The notes under the pieces: generated by a model
What the model was told of the DNA's origin: nothing
Databases searched by the model: none
The model's input: only the letters and a program-made list of their open reading frames with translations
In this document: piece after piece, positions 29,119-39,826 of the stretch
Numbering within the stretch: position 1 is the stretch's first letter
Layout of the letters: every line of letters begins with the position of its first letter
Assembly (NCBI GenBank): GCA_019188255.1
Contig: JAETXT010000011.1
Location: 1,922,001 to 1,986,000 of the forward strand
Direction: 5' to 3'
From: Verticillium longisporum
Taxonomy: Eukaryota; Ascomycota; Sordariomycetes; Glomerellales; Plectosphaerellaceae
DNA: 64,000 nucleotides
Position numbers and translations under genes: made by a program

Positions 29119-30088
29119 ATGGCGTCGCTACAGGGAAAGACAGCATTTATCGTAAGCCATGATGATTTGATACACGTGTTCCCCCGCTGACGCCGCAACA
29201 GACAGGTGCCTCCATGGGCATTGGAAAAGCCATTGCTCTAGTCTTAGCAGGCGCCGGGGTAAATGTCGCATTGGCATCCAGAAGTAAAGTGAGCAGACCT
29301 GACAATCTGGAGGAGGCCCATGAAACTGACACAACATGAAGGACAAGTTGGAGGCCGTTCGAGACAGTATCGCCGATAAAGCACCAATGGTCAAAGTCGG
29401 CGTTTACGCCATCGACATCCAGAACCACGGAGAGGTCGACAACGCAGTTAAGCAAGCTATTGCTGACCTTGGCGAGATTGACATCCTCATCAATAACGCG
29501 AGAACCTCGAAAGACAATCACCCGCGAAGCGACCGCCTCCTTTAGCTGACAATCCCACAGGCAGGTCTCGCGCTCGGAGCACCAGCACGCTTCTGGGAGC
29601 TCCCTGTCGACGCCGTCTCTCAAATGTCCGGTACGAACGTGAATGGCGTCATGTTCACGACTCATTCGGTACCAAATCGCAGCATGTGGCCGCGGAAGCG
29701 GGGCACCATCCTCAACGTCTCCTCAGTCACAGGTCTCGAGTTCCCTCCCTTCAACGGCGAGGCCGTCTACCATGCGAGCAAGGCGTTCCTCGAGGGCTTC
29801 AGTAACAGCCTGCGGAACGAGACTGCTGGTTCGAATATCAGGGTTCTGGTGCTGCGGCCTGGCGTTGTAAATACACCTTTCCATCTGCAGCGGGTGCAGT
29901 ATGATAAGGACGCCATGGAGGACTTTTACCAAGGGTATGATCCTCTCGTTGCCGAGGACTTGGCGCAGTCGGCACTCTACATGTTGAACTTGGCAGACCA
30001 CGTTTCGATAAAGGCTTTGGATTGCGTACCGACGGCACAGCGGGCTTTGACCAACTTTGATCGGGAATGGAAATCGAGGCAAAAATAG
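29119..30088 (+). CDS. Short-chain dehydrogenase/reductase (YMR226C/YdfG-like)
   Basis: Classical SDR with TGASMGIG as the NADP-binding glycine motif, DILINNA, NVSSVTG with the catalytic Ser, and the YHASK active site (Tyr and Lys). The closest remembered relatives are yeast YMR226C and bacterial YdfG, NADP-dependent dehydrogenases of serine, allo-threonine and related 3-hydroxy acids, so a similar substrate is inferred only. Introns are at 29152-29201, 29289-29341 and 29498-29560. The third begins GC (GCGAGA) and ends AG. Removing all three leaves 804 nt, 267 residues plus stop, and restores the conserved NNAG junction. The start MASLQGKTAFI at 29119 is close to the TGA motif as usual. Confidence 0.88.
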
Positions 30089-30555
30089 GATTCGCGTTCA
30101 TGTAGTGCTTGCGCACATTGAAATACAGTAGGCTGAATACGCATCAAGGGAACAATTCAAGGTGACCTGGCTCCGGCCGTAGGACGTGTGACGTGTGACA
30201 GGTAACGTTTGCTCCAATAAGTTTCTGACAGTGGCATGTCGGTTGCAAGGCCAGAAACAACAGCTATGACCACTTATCTCAACTGCGCGTCCCGATTGGC
30301 GATGGCAGACGCAGAGGCAGCAGTGTCGAAAGGTCTCGTCGGTAAGACAAGCCCGCGCGGCCAAAAAACCTTTAGCTTGTTGTCAAACACCCTGCAGCAT
30401 GAAGTAAAGTAGGTATATGGTTACACGTAAAAGTCTACTAGCTCTCTGCAGAACGCCAAGTGGATCGATCTTTTTCAAGTCACCCGTCATAATAGAAAAC
30501 AAATGTTCAGCCGGTCTGCACTCCTCCAATTCCTCTTTGGACATCGACCAGTCCA
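30089..30555. other. Convergent intergenic region
   Basis: Holds the 3' ends of the dehydrogenase (plus) and the PQ-loop gene (minus). No other feature seen. Confidence 0.6.
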
Positions 30556-31781
30556 TCAACTAGTCGTGTTGTAGTTGACTCGTGGTGTGCCAATGCCACC
30601 TGGTCGCAGCAGAGGTCTATCCTCACGAAGAACTTGACGTTCCTCGCGGTCGTGTAGTCTCTCGAGCTCCTCCTCTGTTTCGGCGTAACGCTCTGGATGG
30701 GCTGTATAGGGCCCGGGCAGGCCATCCTGCCAGCCCTCGGAGTAGGTACGGATAGGGTTCGGCCTTTGAGGCTCGTTGTCATCCAGACCGTTGTTTTCGA
30801 TCTCGTTTTGGTCTCGCTCTTTGGTCAGCTCATAGTAGATGGCCATGCCCAGCAGGATGCCTTGCATGGTAGCCGTCAGGAGAAAGATGCCCCACGTGCT
30901 CCATCCCTCAGCACCCAACCTGAGCCATAAGTTGAATGCAAATAGATAGCCGCCCGGGGTCTGAATGCACATCATGGGGATGCTGAGACTGCCGACATGC
31001 TTCAAGTGATAAGTCGTCCAGATCTGAGGAATATACTGGACAGCGGCGAGCGCGGCTGCCATGACACCCAGCAAGTTGGCCCAAAAGTTAAGATGACTCT
31101 TCAATGCGACGGCAAAAACACCTGTCAGGATGATGATGATGTCGGCGTGGAACACACACAGCAGCCCGACAGTGACCGCAGTGTGCCACTTGGGCGGTTC
31201 GCCAGTCAGCTCTTCTTCGGGCACATCTGCATCTTCAGATCGGAAAAAGACAAGGAAAAGAACCAGGCTGGCCAAAATGTTAGCGATTGCCAACAGAACA
31301 TGCCGATTAAGCAAGATTGCCAGATTGCCAGAGACGTACATGAGGGCGAAGCAAAGCCACTGGACGCCCAGTTGAGCGATGCCCAGGAGACCTGCCAAGC
31401 ATTCGGAAGTTTCCAGCTGACTGCAACAGGCGATGTCTTGTCGTGATGGCGGCACAGTCAGGATGTTGGCGAAGCCGGAGGTGGCCGAGGTAACGCCCAG
31501 AAGAACGAACCAAGGGGAAATGCCCTCGGAAGTTCGCCTCGAAGCGATACGGTGATGTTGGGGAAGGTATGAGATTAAGAGGCCAAGAAGGATCAAACTG
31601 AGAGGGGTGCAGGTTAGCTCGGTCAGACGTGAAGGATCAGGGTGGCCAGGATGGGCGCAGAGACTCACAGAGAGAGGGATAGGTTGAAGTAGTTGGGAGA
31701 CCGAAGCTCTTCGCAGCGATCCTTGGTCTGGAAGAAAGCGGGCACCGCCATGGTAGGAGAGAAGGCGGCTGCGGAATCCAT
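30556..31781 (-). CDS. PQ-loop repeat membrane protein
   Basis: Integral membrane protein with two PQ-loop motifs, SYLPQHHRI near residue 50 and QYIPQIWTTY in the second half, separated by several hydrophobic segments (for example LLAIANILASLVLFLVFF). The layout resembles the seven-helix transporter family that includes cystinosin and the vacuolar Ypq amino-acid exporters. The hydrophilic C-terminal tail is acidic and Arg-rich. One intron at 31598-31668 is removed to give 1155 nt, 384 residues plus stop. I place the start at MDSAAAFSP (ATG at 31779-31781); MAVPAFF, 11 codons downstream, is a possible alternative. Substrate and membrane are not evident from the sequence. Confidence 0.85.
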
Positions 31782-32662
31782 CTCTTGTCTTCGATAGCGC
31801 CTGACTGTGTTGAGGAGAAGCGCCGAATACCTGCTCCAACGAACCAAGAGACAATGATTGAAGAAGTACCAGGCCACTAGGTAAGGTGTGCAAGATTTCC
31901 GTCCTTCAATCGCAGTTGGGCAGCCAGGGAGGAGCCAGGCAGCGCCGATCGTCTTAAAGGCTGGGGTGTCCTGCAGCGCGGGGAGTCGGTTCGGAGGTCG
32001 GGGTCGAGGGTTGGCGGTTGTTTCGCGTCTGGGTGGGAGAGGAGGGATCGTAGGGGACGAGTCAATTCGAGCTCAGTGACGCGGGATCAGCGACGCATTT
32101 TGCGGGTTCTTGACTTGTGGATCGTGGGGATCGCGCTCTACGGTTTGGTGCTCGTAGAATGAGTCGTCGTCGACAGCTCGGTCAAGGCGCGGTGACGAGA
32201 GATGAGCATGGGAAAGTGCCATCAGCCATCAGCCTGACCAGACGAGCAGGGAAACACAGCTTGCCCGCCCAAGCCAAGTGCCACTGACATTCAGGCGGGA
32301 GACGGCAGTAGCGCCCAAGCGGCAGGGACCATCCAGTCAAGGTGGACGGTTCTGGCAAGGCCGAGAGCAGCGGCCAATCAACGAAGCTATGGCCAGCACG
32401 CGCCCTCGTGTTGAGCATGACGTCAAAGTCGACTGCCGCAAGGTTCAACGTGTAAAGGTACCTGGATCCCATGTTATCAGGGTCCGCTCCCCGGAGATCC
32501 ACTACGAGAGGTGAAGGTAGGTATGCCCTCACCGAGACTCACCTGGCCCTTGAAGCAAATTGTGCTTTTCATAGACGCGCTGTGATTCTTCGACCTGACC
32601 TTGCGTTGGTTTCTCCAACAGCCACAACACCCGCAAGCAACCGTTGAGCGCTGAGCGCTACA
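31782..32662. other. Divergent promoter region
   Basis: This 0.9-kb stretch separates two divergently transcribed genes, the PQ-loop gene (minus) and the WD-repeat gene (plus), and must hold both promoters. GGTACC occurs at about 32457 and GTAGGTA at about 32517. No coding frame with a recognisable product. Confidence 0.55.
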
Positions 32663-34165
32663 ATGACATCCCCTCACAATGCGGAGAGTGGGATCGAAAA
32701 CAAGAACGGCCAATCTCTAAATCAGGATGCGCTAGACGCCGCCCGCGGTCTCGACTCAAAACCATCTATCGATGTAGTGGCTGCAACCGCACCACATGAG
32801 AGGAACGAGGGTCAAGAGCAGCCTTCATTCTATCGTGGGGCTCAATGGACGGCAGATGGCACCACCATAGTTGCATCCACCTCCGATAACCGCGTGTCGG
32901 CTTTTGTACTTCCAGAAAACCTGCTCGAGCCCAACAACGAAGCTCACCAACTTGGGTCCCAGAGCACACTTCACCTATCAGAACCATCTTATGCCGTCGC
33001 TCCAGCACCCTTCTTCTCACTTTCTGAGTCTGCGTCCCAGACGGTGCTCACCTCATGCAAGGACCATCCCATTCAACTCCACCACTTATTTCCCGACGAA
33101 GGGACACAATCGCGACTAGCCAGCTACAAGCTTATCCGCCGTGAGACGGAGGAGTACATTTCCGCGGAAACCCTGCTTTGGTCTTGGCCAGGAACCCATT
33201 TCCTCGTTGGGTCTACAAATCGACTCGACTACTTTGACGTTTCGCGCACTGGTTCTGATGGACCTATCCTCACGATTCCGACTATTCCCTCGAAACGACA
33301 CATCTCAAAGGGAGGGGGCGTTGGTATGAAGGGCATGATATCGGCACTTTCCAGCCAAAGCACTACTATCTCAGAGGCACCGATCATAGCTGCGGGCACG
33401 TGGACGCGGTGGTTGGGCCTCTACGACGTATCCCGATCGAACAAGGCCATTGCCAACTGGAGCGTTCGAGGCGTCGTTAACGATGACTTTGGTTCCAAAG
33501 ATGATGCCCGTGGCATTGTCCAGAGAATCTGGACCCCCTGTGGACGATGCTTGGCCATCAATGAGCGACAGGCGAGCAGCATCCTAGTTTACGATGTGCG
33601 TGGATCTCGCCAGCCTGTCAGTGTCCTCATTGGCCGGGATGGGGCCACACAACAGCGCCTGAGCTGCGACGTTTTTGCAGCTTCGACCTCCGATGGGGGT
33701 TTCGAGGTATGGGCAGGCTCGAAGGACGGCCATGTGTACGTGTGGGAAGACGTTGGCAGCCAGCAAGGTGTGCTCGACACGTCGTGGCGCTTCCAGGCTC
33801 ACAACTCACCGGTCGGGAGCACAATACTCCATCCCAGCGGCTCCGTGGTGGCCACATGTTCTGGGGCTTGGGCCCCAATATCGGATGAAGAGCTCAGCGA
33901 AGAGCTTGGCTCTCGGGACGAACGACAGCTGCCCACCATGTCGTCAACCCGCATCACATCCGATTGCAGCATCAAGATCTGGGCCATTGGCATGAAGGCA
34001 ACAGGCGGCGGAGATGATGGTTGCCAGCAAACTGATACACCACGTCAGAATCAGCAGCAGCATCATGCAGAGGAACATGAGCAAGTTCGATGCAGTTCTC
34101 GCCCATCCGTAAAAGTACCCTGTGCGTGGAAGTCTCATGTGGCCGAAAATCAGAGGCCCGCATGA
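32663..34165 (+). CDS. WD-repeat protein of the WRAP53/Swt21 type
   Basis: Intronless 500-residue protein. The N-terminal 45 residues are polar. The propeller then begins with FYRGAQWTADGTTIVASTSD, a pattern typical of the first blade of WRAP53 (TCAB1)/Swt21 proteins, and continues through LLWSWPGTHFLVGSTNR, IWTPCGRCLAI and EVWAGSKDGHVYVWE. Human WRAP53 guides telomerase and scaRNAs to Cajal bodies, and yeast Swt21 is linked to pre-mRNA splicing, so an snRNP-related role is inferred. The C-terminal 60 residues are Gln/His-rich and probably disordered. The start is the first ATG of the frame, and no stop interrupts it. Confidence 0.85.
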   Translation: MTSPHNAESGIENKNGQSLNQDALDAARGLDSKPSIDVVAATAPHERNEGQEQPSFYRGAQWTADGTTIVASTSDNRVSAFVLPENLLEPNNEAHQLGSQSTLHLSEPSYAVAPAPFFSLSESASQTVLTSCKDHPIQLHHLFPDEGTQSRLASYKLIRRETEEYISAETLLWSWPGTHFLVGSTNRLDYFDVSRTGSDGPILTIPTIPSKRHISKGGGVGMKGMISALSSQSTTISEAPIIAAGTWTRWLGLYDVSRSNKAIANWSVRGVVNDDFGSKDDARGIVQRIWTPCGRCLAINERQASSILVYDVRGSRQPVSVLIGRDGATQQRLSCDVFAASTSDGGFEVWAGSKDGHVYVWEDVGSQQGVLDTSWRFQAHNSPVGSTILHPSGSVVATCSGAWAPISDEELSEELGSRDERQLPTMSSTRITSDCSIKIWAIGMKATGGGDDGCQQTDTPRQNQQQHHAEEHEQVRCSSRPSVKVPCAWKSHVAENQRPA

Positions 34166-35564
34166 TTGTGATGCAGATGCTCGTGGATGAGCCTCGCATT
34201 CGACAATCGATATCGACCAATTCAATCAACAAATAAGGCGAACAATCATTCCTACATCTGTCCTGCCGGGTTCAAATACATGAACATGGAGGGACATTGT
34301 CGCCCTTCTTTTTGGTTTGGGTGTTCGGGCACGTAGCACATGGCACGTGGATTCGAACAACTCGACATCGTCATGCAATGAAGCAGACGTCGATTAAGGC
34401 ATTCTCGTATTACGCTACGGGCCTCAAAAGGATCTTCCTGGAATAGAGACCTAATCAAGCTCAGCCTGAGTCGTCGGCAATGCGACCCCACCAGGCCTTG
34501 CAGAATGCAGCAAAGGGTCGTGAGCACAGCATTTTCTTTGTTCTGGGCAGAATGCAGGCGGACACTCGTGACCGTGGCCTAGGTCAGTGCTTACAAACGG
34601 CGTCACGTCCCGCCTCCGCGGACGTCCGATGCCATTGCAAAGACGGACACCGTCTATTGCCAACAATGCGTATCAGCGCGCCCATTTCATCTCCGCCAAA
34701 GGCATCTCCAATAAGCTCATTGAGCAGCGCAGTGTTCTGGCCAGTCGGTATTTTCGACCTCTCATTCCGCGGATCTGAGTAATCTGTCCAACTGTCAGCA
34801 AAGGCACAATGCCGACGGTGAGGCCAGCGCCCATCACCAGCCAATCATGCCTGTATCAAAGCACCCCTAAATGGCCGCGTTCCTGGCTAAGACCTGCACA
34901 AGAAGCTCTCACGTCCGTGCCCCGACTCTGACCTGAGTGAGCCAGCGCGTCTGAGCCAAGATCATCAGCGCCAGGGAACCGAGTGCCGAGAACTACATGC
35001 GGCCTCCCTACTCCTCCTGACAATACGGTTCCTCGAATTTTCAACCGCGCCACTCTGGGCACGACGCACTGACTAAGAAAGTTCAGGTCGCTGTGTTGGC
35101 TTGCGGTCAAGGCCCTCCACCGTTTTCCAAGCGAGCTAACTGGCCACGCCTTGATACTATGTCCCCAACCACAGCACCCCCAAGGCCACGGGATGAGGTA
35201 GCTCCTCACGTCTGCTGAGTCGAGTAGTCCCCGCCCTTTGAGCGCAGATACCCCTGAGTCCAGTGTTCGGAACTTTCCCAGGTCGGGCGAGGCATGGCTC
35301 GGCCAGGCCTGCATGAGGTGTCTTGTGTTTGCCTTCTTGCAATGGGTTCCGCCAAAGTGCAAGTCACTAGCAGTAGCTTGGTGGCGCAACTTATAAGGAG
35401 TAGTATCCAGACTCTGCCAAACATATTCGCAAGCAGCAGCAACAACCTGTCACAATTCTCTCCAACTTTCGTTTACTTTGTGGTCGCCCGAGGGCTTTCC
35501 GTTCATTGCCCACTTCTTCAACTTTCAAATATCACACTCATTTTCAGCCCTCTCCAATCTCACC
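34166..35564. other. Intergenic region upstream of the peroxidase gene
   Basis: About 1.4 kb with no supported gene. A TTATAAGG word at about 35391-35398, some 170 bp before the peroxidase start, is a candidate TATA element. The CT-rich run near 35550 is a typical fungal leader. Confidence 0.5.
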
Positions 35565-36826
35565 ATGAAGTTCTCCGTCGTACTGGTTGCCTTGACGGCT
35601 GGTACCTCCATTGCTCATCCGGGTATGAGCAAAGCAATGGCTGATATTCAAGAGATTCAAGCACGAGACGGCCGCTCCGGACCCTCGACCGAGATGATCG
35701 GCGACCTGATGGGTCTTGATGACAGGCGACTGACTCCCACCGGCCGAGATATCAAGAATATCCTCAGCGGCCGCGGTAACCCCCAAAACACCGTGGCTAG
35801 CTACTGGCTGGGTGCCCCTCGTCTGGGGGGCCTCTTCTGCCGCATGGACCAGTGCTGTGTGTGGAAACACATTGCCAACGAGATGCGCGACATGATGGTC
35901 GGAGACGCAGGTCGGTGCAACAATCTTGCACGTGCCTCCATCCGTCTTGGCTTCCACGACGCCGCCACCTGGTCCAAGGATACCGGAGGCACCGGTGCCG
36001 ACGGGTCGATCGTCCTGACGGCCGAGTGTGCTCGCGTTCCCGAGAATAACGGCCTTGCTGAGGTTTGCGCTCAAATGAAGACGTGGCACGACAAGTACAA
36101 GGGCTACGGCGTCTCCATGGCCGACCTCATCCAGTTCGCCGCCAACGTAGCCACCGTCTCGTGCCCGCTCGGTCCGCGTATCAAGACTTATATCGGCCGT
36201 AAAGACAACGCCGTCGAACCCCCACGCAACCTCCTTCCTAGCCCGTTCCACAGCGCAGATCGCCTGCTCCAGCTCTTCGCCGACAAGACCTTTACAGCGG
36301 ATGGCCTTATCGCCCTCATGGGCGCCCACTCCACGAGCCAGCAGCGTTTCGTCAACCGTACCCGCCCCGGTGATCCCCAGGACTCCACGCCTGGCGTGTG
36401 GGACGTGAAGTACTACGGCGAGACTATCGATGCCAACGCACCCCAGCGTGTTTTCAAGTTTCAGAGCGACGTCAACCTAGCCAACGACGCACGCACATGC
36501 GCTGCCTGGGAGTCGTTCATCCCCGAGGCATCGCAGGGCGCCTGGAATCATGTACGTTGTTTCGTGCCCGCCTATCTGCCGATCAATGCTTTACCCGTAC
36601 TGACCTGAGACAGGCTTACGCTGCCGAGTATGTCCGCATGTCGCTCCTCGGCGTGTACAACATCAACAGTCTCACCGATTGCACCAAGGCGCTCCCTCCG
36701 TTCCAGCGCAGCTACAGCTCATCGGACGAGTCTGTCATCGACCGCTTCATGCACGGACTGATTGGAAGCGTGCAAAAAGTCAAGGATCTTCTGCTGAAAG
36801 GAGACAAGGTTCCCAGCAATATCTAG
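35565..36826 (+). CDS. Secreted class II haem peroxidase
   Basis: Fungal class II (ligninase-type) peroxidase that oxidises aromatic or phenolic compounds with hydrogen peroxide outside the cell. MKFSVVLVALTAGTSIAHP at 35565 is a signal peptide. The in-frame ATG at 35478 would bury it behind 29 extra residues, so the downstream start is chosen. The distal haem side RLGFHDAATW contains the catalytic Arg and His, and GADGSI supplies the calcium-site residues. The proximal His lies in LMGAHSTSQQRFVN. Several Cys (FCRMDQCCVW, RCNN) fit the disulfide pattern. One intron at 36552-36613. The mature coding length is 1200 nt, 399 residues. The lack of a Mn-binding or surface-Trp assignment means the substrate class is open. 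Confidence 0.92.
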
Positions 36827-36994
36827 GCATAAAGTCACGATTGACAAGATATTATGTGAGCACGAGGTGCTTCATCGGCGCAGGCTACTCGGGGGATTGG
36901 GATATGTTCCATATTAATAAATAATGTATCATTTTATATTTTCCACGAATCGCTTCGCACATTGAGGATTATAAATGAAGTCTCGGTCAGGTTG

Positions 36995-39826
36995 TCATGC
37001 CGTCGTGTTTTGGCGGCTTCTCCAGTCTGCTTCATCACCAAACTTTGATGCTTGTCTCTTGTCCAACAACGCACATATCCGTCCTAGCACGGCACCTCCC
37101 CCGAGTAATTCCTGGAAACGCTCCATCCTCTCTTCCCGCGGCATCTTCAGGAAACACTCTAACCCCTGATCTCCAAAGTCAGCTCTGAGAGATGCAGCAA
37201 GCACCTGGGCCGCATATATGTTCATGCCCGCCTGTCGAAAGAAGACTTCCCAATCTGTTTCTTCCTCCCTGAGTAAATGCTGCTTGTCACATGTGACATA
37301 CTGGCGGACTTTCGCAATGGTCCGAGCAACAAGATGACGAGGCCCGCCTCCAACATATACAGGTTCGATCTTTGTGCCACGCAACATGGCGTTCTGTTTG
37401 ACAAACTCGGAGTAAGCTGCGGCTTCAGCTGGAGATAGTGGTGCCCCTGCAGACGCGTCGTCCTTGCCATCTTTCCAGACAAGAACTACAAGGCGTTCGT
37501 ACAGGGGGGCAACGTGGGTGATGCGCTTCCGCAATTGTAATGTTGAGTCAGCCGACCCCGGAAGAGGCCTTTGACGAACCTGAAGGAGTGTAGTGACCAC
37601 GATCCCCGTGGAAGCAGAGATCGACATGTCAGCTTCGTATGAAAGGGCAGAGACTTCATTCTCAGAAGAGCCTGATGCGAGCGACGGCATCCGTTGGCAC
37701 GGCATGCTGAAATCTCGATCAAGCATATCGACTCCTGCAGTGAGGTATTTCTGAAAGCCGTATATCAATGAGCGAGGCATCGTTGTCGAGATGAAAAAGC
37801 GGACAGGCTTTTCCAGGGGGGTGATTGTCAGGTATGGTACTTCCTCCGAGGGCACCAGCCATTCACGGGTTACATCTGGGATTGTTTTTGTATGAAGTTG
37901 GTCTTGTGGATATAGATATTGAGTCTTGGGAGGCGTAACGAGAACATCTGACTTTTGCCTTTGCTGTGGATGGTCGATCAAAGCCAAGTAGTTGGACAGC
38001 ATCTTGTTCAAGGCACCGGGTTCGTTCTCGGCGAGGAGAAGATTGTTGTACTCCCCATGTGGCTGATGGTATTCGCGCAATCTCTTGTTTTGGGGCACAA
38101 AATTTTCATATTGTAGCCTGTCTTCTTTTCTTTTCCTCGCCAGCTCCAACAGATTGTCTGCTGGTGGTCCTGGTAAAGCGAGTGGTGTGGCCTGACTCGC
38201 AGGTTGTACAGCAGGAGATCCTTCCCGTGATGATAGTTTGGCGTTGATCACTGCGTTCTTGGCATGCTGAAATATTCTCAACGAACCGGCATCATAGGTT
38301 GCGTATTCCTTGAAGGGCTCTGGAGATGAGCGGCTTAAAGTCACTAAAGTGTCCTCATAATCACCGATGCTTTCCAAAACGTTGATTTCAGCGATTTTCA
38401 ACGAGGAAGGAGTCCATCGCAACTGCCTCTCATGTTGTAGATCCTGAGTCCATGCGTCGGGATACGTCTTCCAGTCGTGTCTCACAGATTCAAACATACT
38501 CTTAGGGCACCCAGTGCTGGCCCGAGATGGATTCGGAATACTGAAGTCGAGCTTCGGGACAGGCAAACGAATCGATGAGTCGAGTATTTTGGGCTTAATT
38601 TGCTCCAGCTGTTGTTGTACTTGTCCCGTGGTGTGATGGAACTGTGAAGCCAGGCCTTTCAGGTATATTTGTGCTCGTGTGTTGTTTTCCTGAGGATCGT
38701 CCAGTACAGCCGCGTCGTCAAAATGAAGTAAGCGGGTGGGATCCGACTTGGTGGAGAAGGGATAAAGAGTAGTTGGTGTTTGGTCTGCGTCGACTGAACA
38801 ATGTACAGAGGGACTCAGCTCAGCCATAGTAGGTTGCTCAAACATCACATCAGGCATCTTAACATACAACGGCGGTGTGAATGAAAGTATGTCTGGCTCC
38901 TGTGGTGTGCTCGATACGCGAATGACGGGTGTTTCTGGCGGTGGTTTAACATGAAGAGCTGCATTTATTTCAGTCCTCAGATCTTCCTCTATCAGAGAGA
39001 GAGTGTCCAACGGAACGAAATTGTCGGCGTCTGGCCGTTCGAGTATCGGTGGCTGCAGATTTTCACCCTCCTCCAGGGGAAGTAGAAGAGGGGTGGCCGT
39101 GCAGTTCGAGCCCTTCTCAGAGCAGTCAGTGCATGAAGATGACAAGAAGGTCATGCGTACTTGAAGAATTGCAAGCTCGCTCATGATGGTTGAGAGACTC
39201 GGATTCCCCTCATCGTAGTTTTTCAAGGCCTCAGAAATGCATGTCGTGTCGCACAGATCCGGTTCAATGGTCTCAGTCATAAGTTGTTCCTTCAAGTGAG
39301 CAAGAGTGGCGTACGCCTTTCTGGGAAACCTCATGCTTTCGTCCTTATGCTCATCCACCGGCTCACGGGGAAGTATTGATGTATGGATGGGATTGGGCCG
39401 GGAACCTGGAGAATATTTCTTGAGAAAGTCTTTGAAATCTTGATCATGATTGCTGGGCAGTAGAGGCAACTCCAAGTCCTTGGTCACACGTGAAGAGTAC
39501 GTACTCGCGTCCTCCGCAAGTATATGTAGGTCCTCGTTCGTGACATTCTGGCTGCAACTGTCGACGAGGTCAATAATAGACTCATCTGGTAGGATGGTCT
39601 CGCGAAGGCAGGGTGCTGGCAAGCAAAAATCTGCGAGGGTCGTCTCATCGACTTCTTCGACGAGGGGCAACAAAGCTGACAGTGATGCAAGATGGCCTGT
39701 AGAGGGCCGGCTATCAGTGATGTGCTCCGTTTGGCGAAGATCGTACCGAACAGTTCTCAAGGTGGCATGGTAGATGGCGATTGAGTCTGGTTCATAGGTG
39801 ATTGGCGATGCGAGAGTGGCGCTCAT
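36995..39826 (-). CDS. Large conserved fungal protein, possible Zip2/SHOC1-like (XPF-fold) meiotic factor
   Basis: Single uninterrupted 943-codon frame from MSATLASPITYEPDSIAIYH (39824-39826). The first 600 residues are polar and poorly conserved, with many acidic and Ser/Thr-rich stretches. The last 300 residues look folded: TRFFISTTMPRS-type strand segments (VRFFISTTMPRSLIYGF), LYERLVVLVWKDG, and a C-terminal helical part (DWEVFFRQAGMNIYAAQVLAASLR, then MPREERMERFQELLGG) that resembles a tandem helix-hairpin-helix. This combination recalls the XPF-like core of Zip2/SHOC1, which promotes meiotic crossovers. The resemblance is from memory and weak, so treat the function as a hypothesis. It is convergent with the peroxidase gene. 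Confidence 0.8.
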   Translation of the reverse strand: MSATLASPITYEPDSIAIYHATLRTVRYDLRQTEHITDSRPSTGHLASLSALLPLVEEVDETTLADFCLPAPCLRETILPDESIIDLVDSCSQNVTNEDLHILAEDASTYSSRVTKDLELPLLPSNHDQDFKDFLKKYSPGSRPNPIHTSILPREPVDEHKDESMRFPRKAYATLAHLKEQLMTETIEPDLCDTTCISEALKNYDEGNPSLSTIMSELAILQVRMTFLSSSCTDCSEKGSNCTATPLLLPLEEGENLQPPILERPDADNFVPLDTLSLIEEDLRTEINAALHVKPPPETPVIRVSSTPQEPDILSFTPPLYVKMPDVMFEQPTMAELSPSVHCSVDADQTPTTLYPFSTKSDPTRLLHFDDAAVLDDPQENNTRAQIYLKGLASQFHHTTGQVQQQLEQIKPKILDSSIRLPVPKLDFSIPNPSRASTGCPKSMFESVRHDWKTYPDAWTQDLQHERQLRWTPSSLKIAEINVLESIGDYEDTLVTLSRSSPEPFKEYATYDAGSLRIFQHAKNAVINAKLSSREGSPAVQPASQATPLALPGPPADNLLELARKRKEDRLQYENFVPQNKRLREYHQPHGEYNNLLLAENEPGALNKMLSNYLALIDHPQQRQKSDVLVTPPKTQYLYPQDQLHTKTIPDVTREWLVPSEEVPYLTITPLEKPVRFFISTTMPRSLIYGFQKYLTAGVDMLDRDFSMPCQRMPSLASGSSENEVSALSYEADMSISASTGIVVTTLLQVRQRPLPGSADSTLQLRKRITHVAPLYERLVVLVWKDGKDDASAGAPLSPAEAAAYSEFVKQNAMLRGTKIEPVYVGGGPRHLVARTIAKVRQYVTCDKQHLLREEETDWEVFFRQAGMNIYAAQVLAASLRADFGDQGLECFLKMPREERMERFQELLGGGAVLGRICALLDKRQASKFGDEADWRSRQNTTA

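Noticed and set aside
34340..34375. GTTCGAATCC-like B box on minus, possible tRNA
   Set aside because: No acceptor or anticodon stem can be built around it.
35478..35564. Upstream in-frame ATG for the peroxidase
   Set aside because: Would add 29 residues before an otherwise perfect signal peptide.
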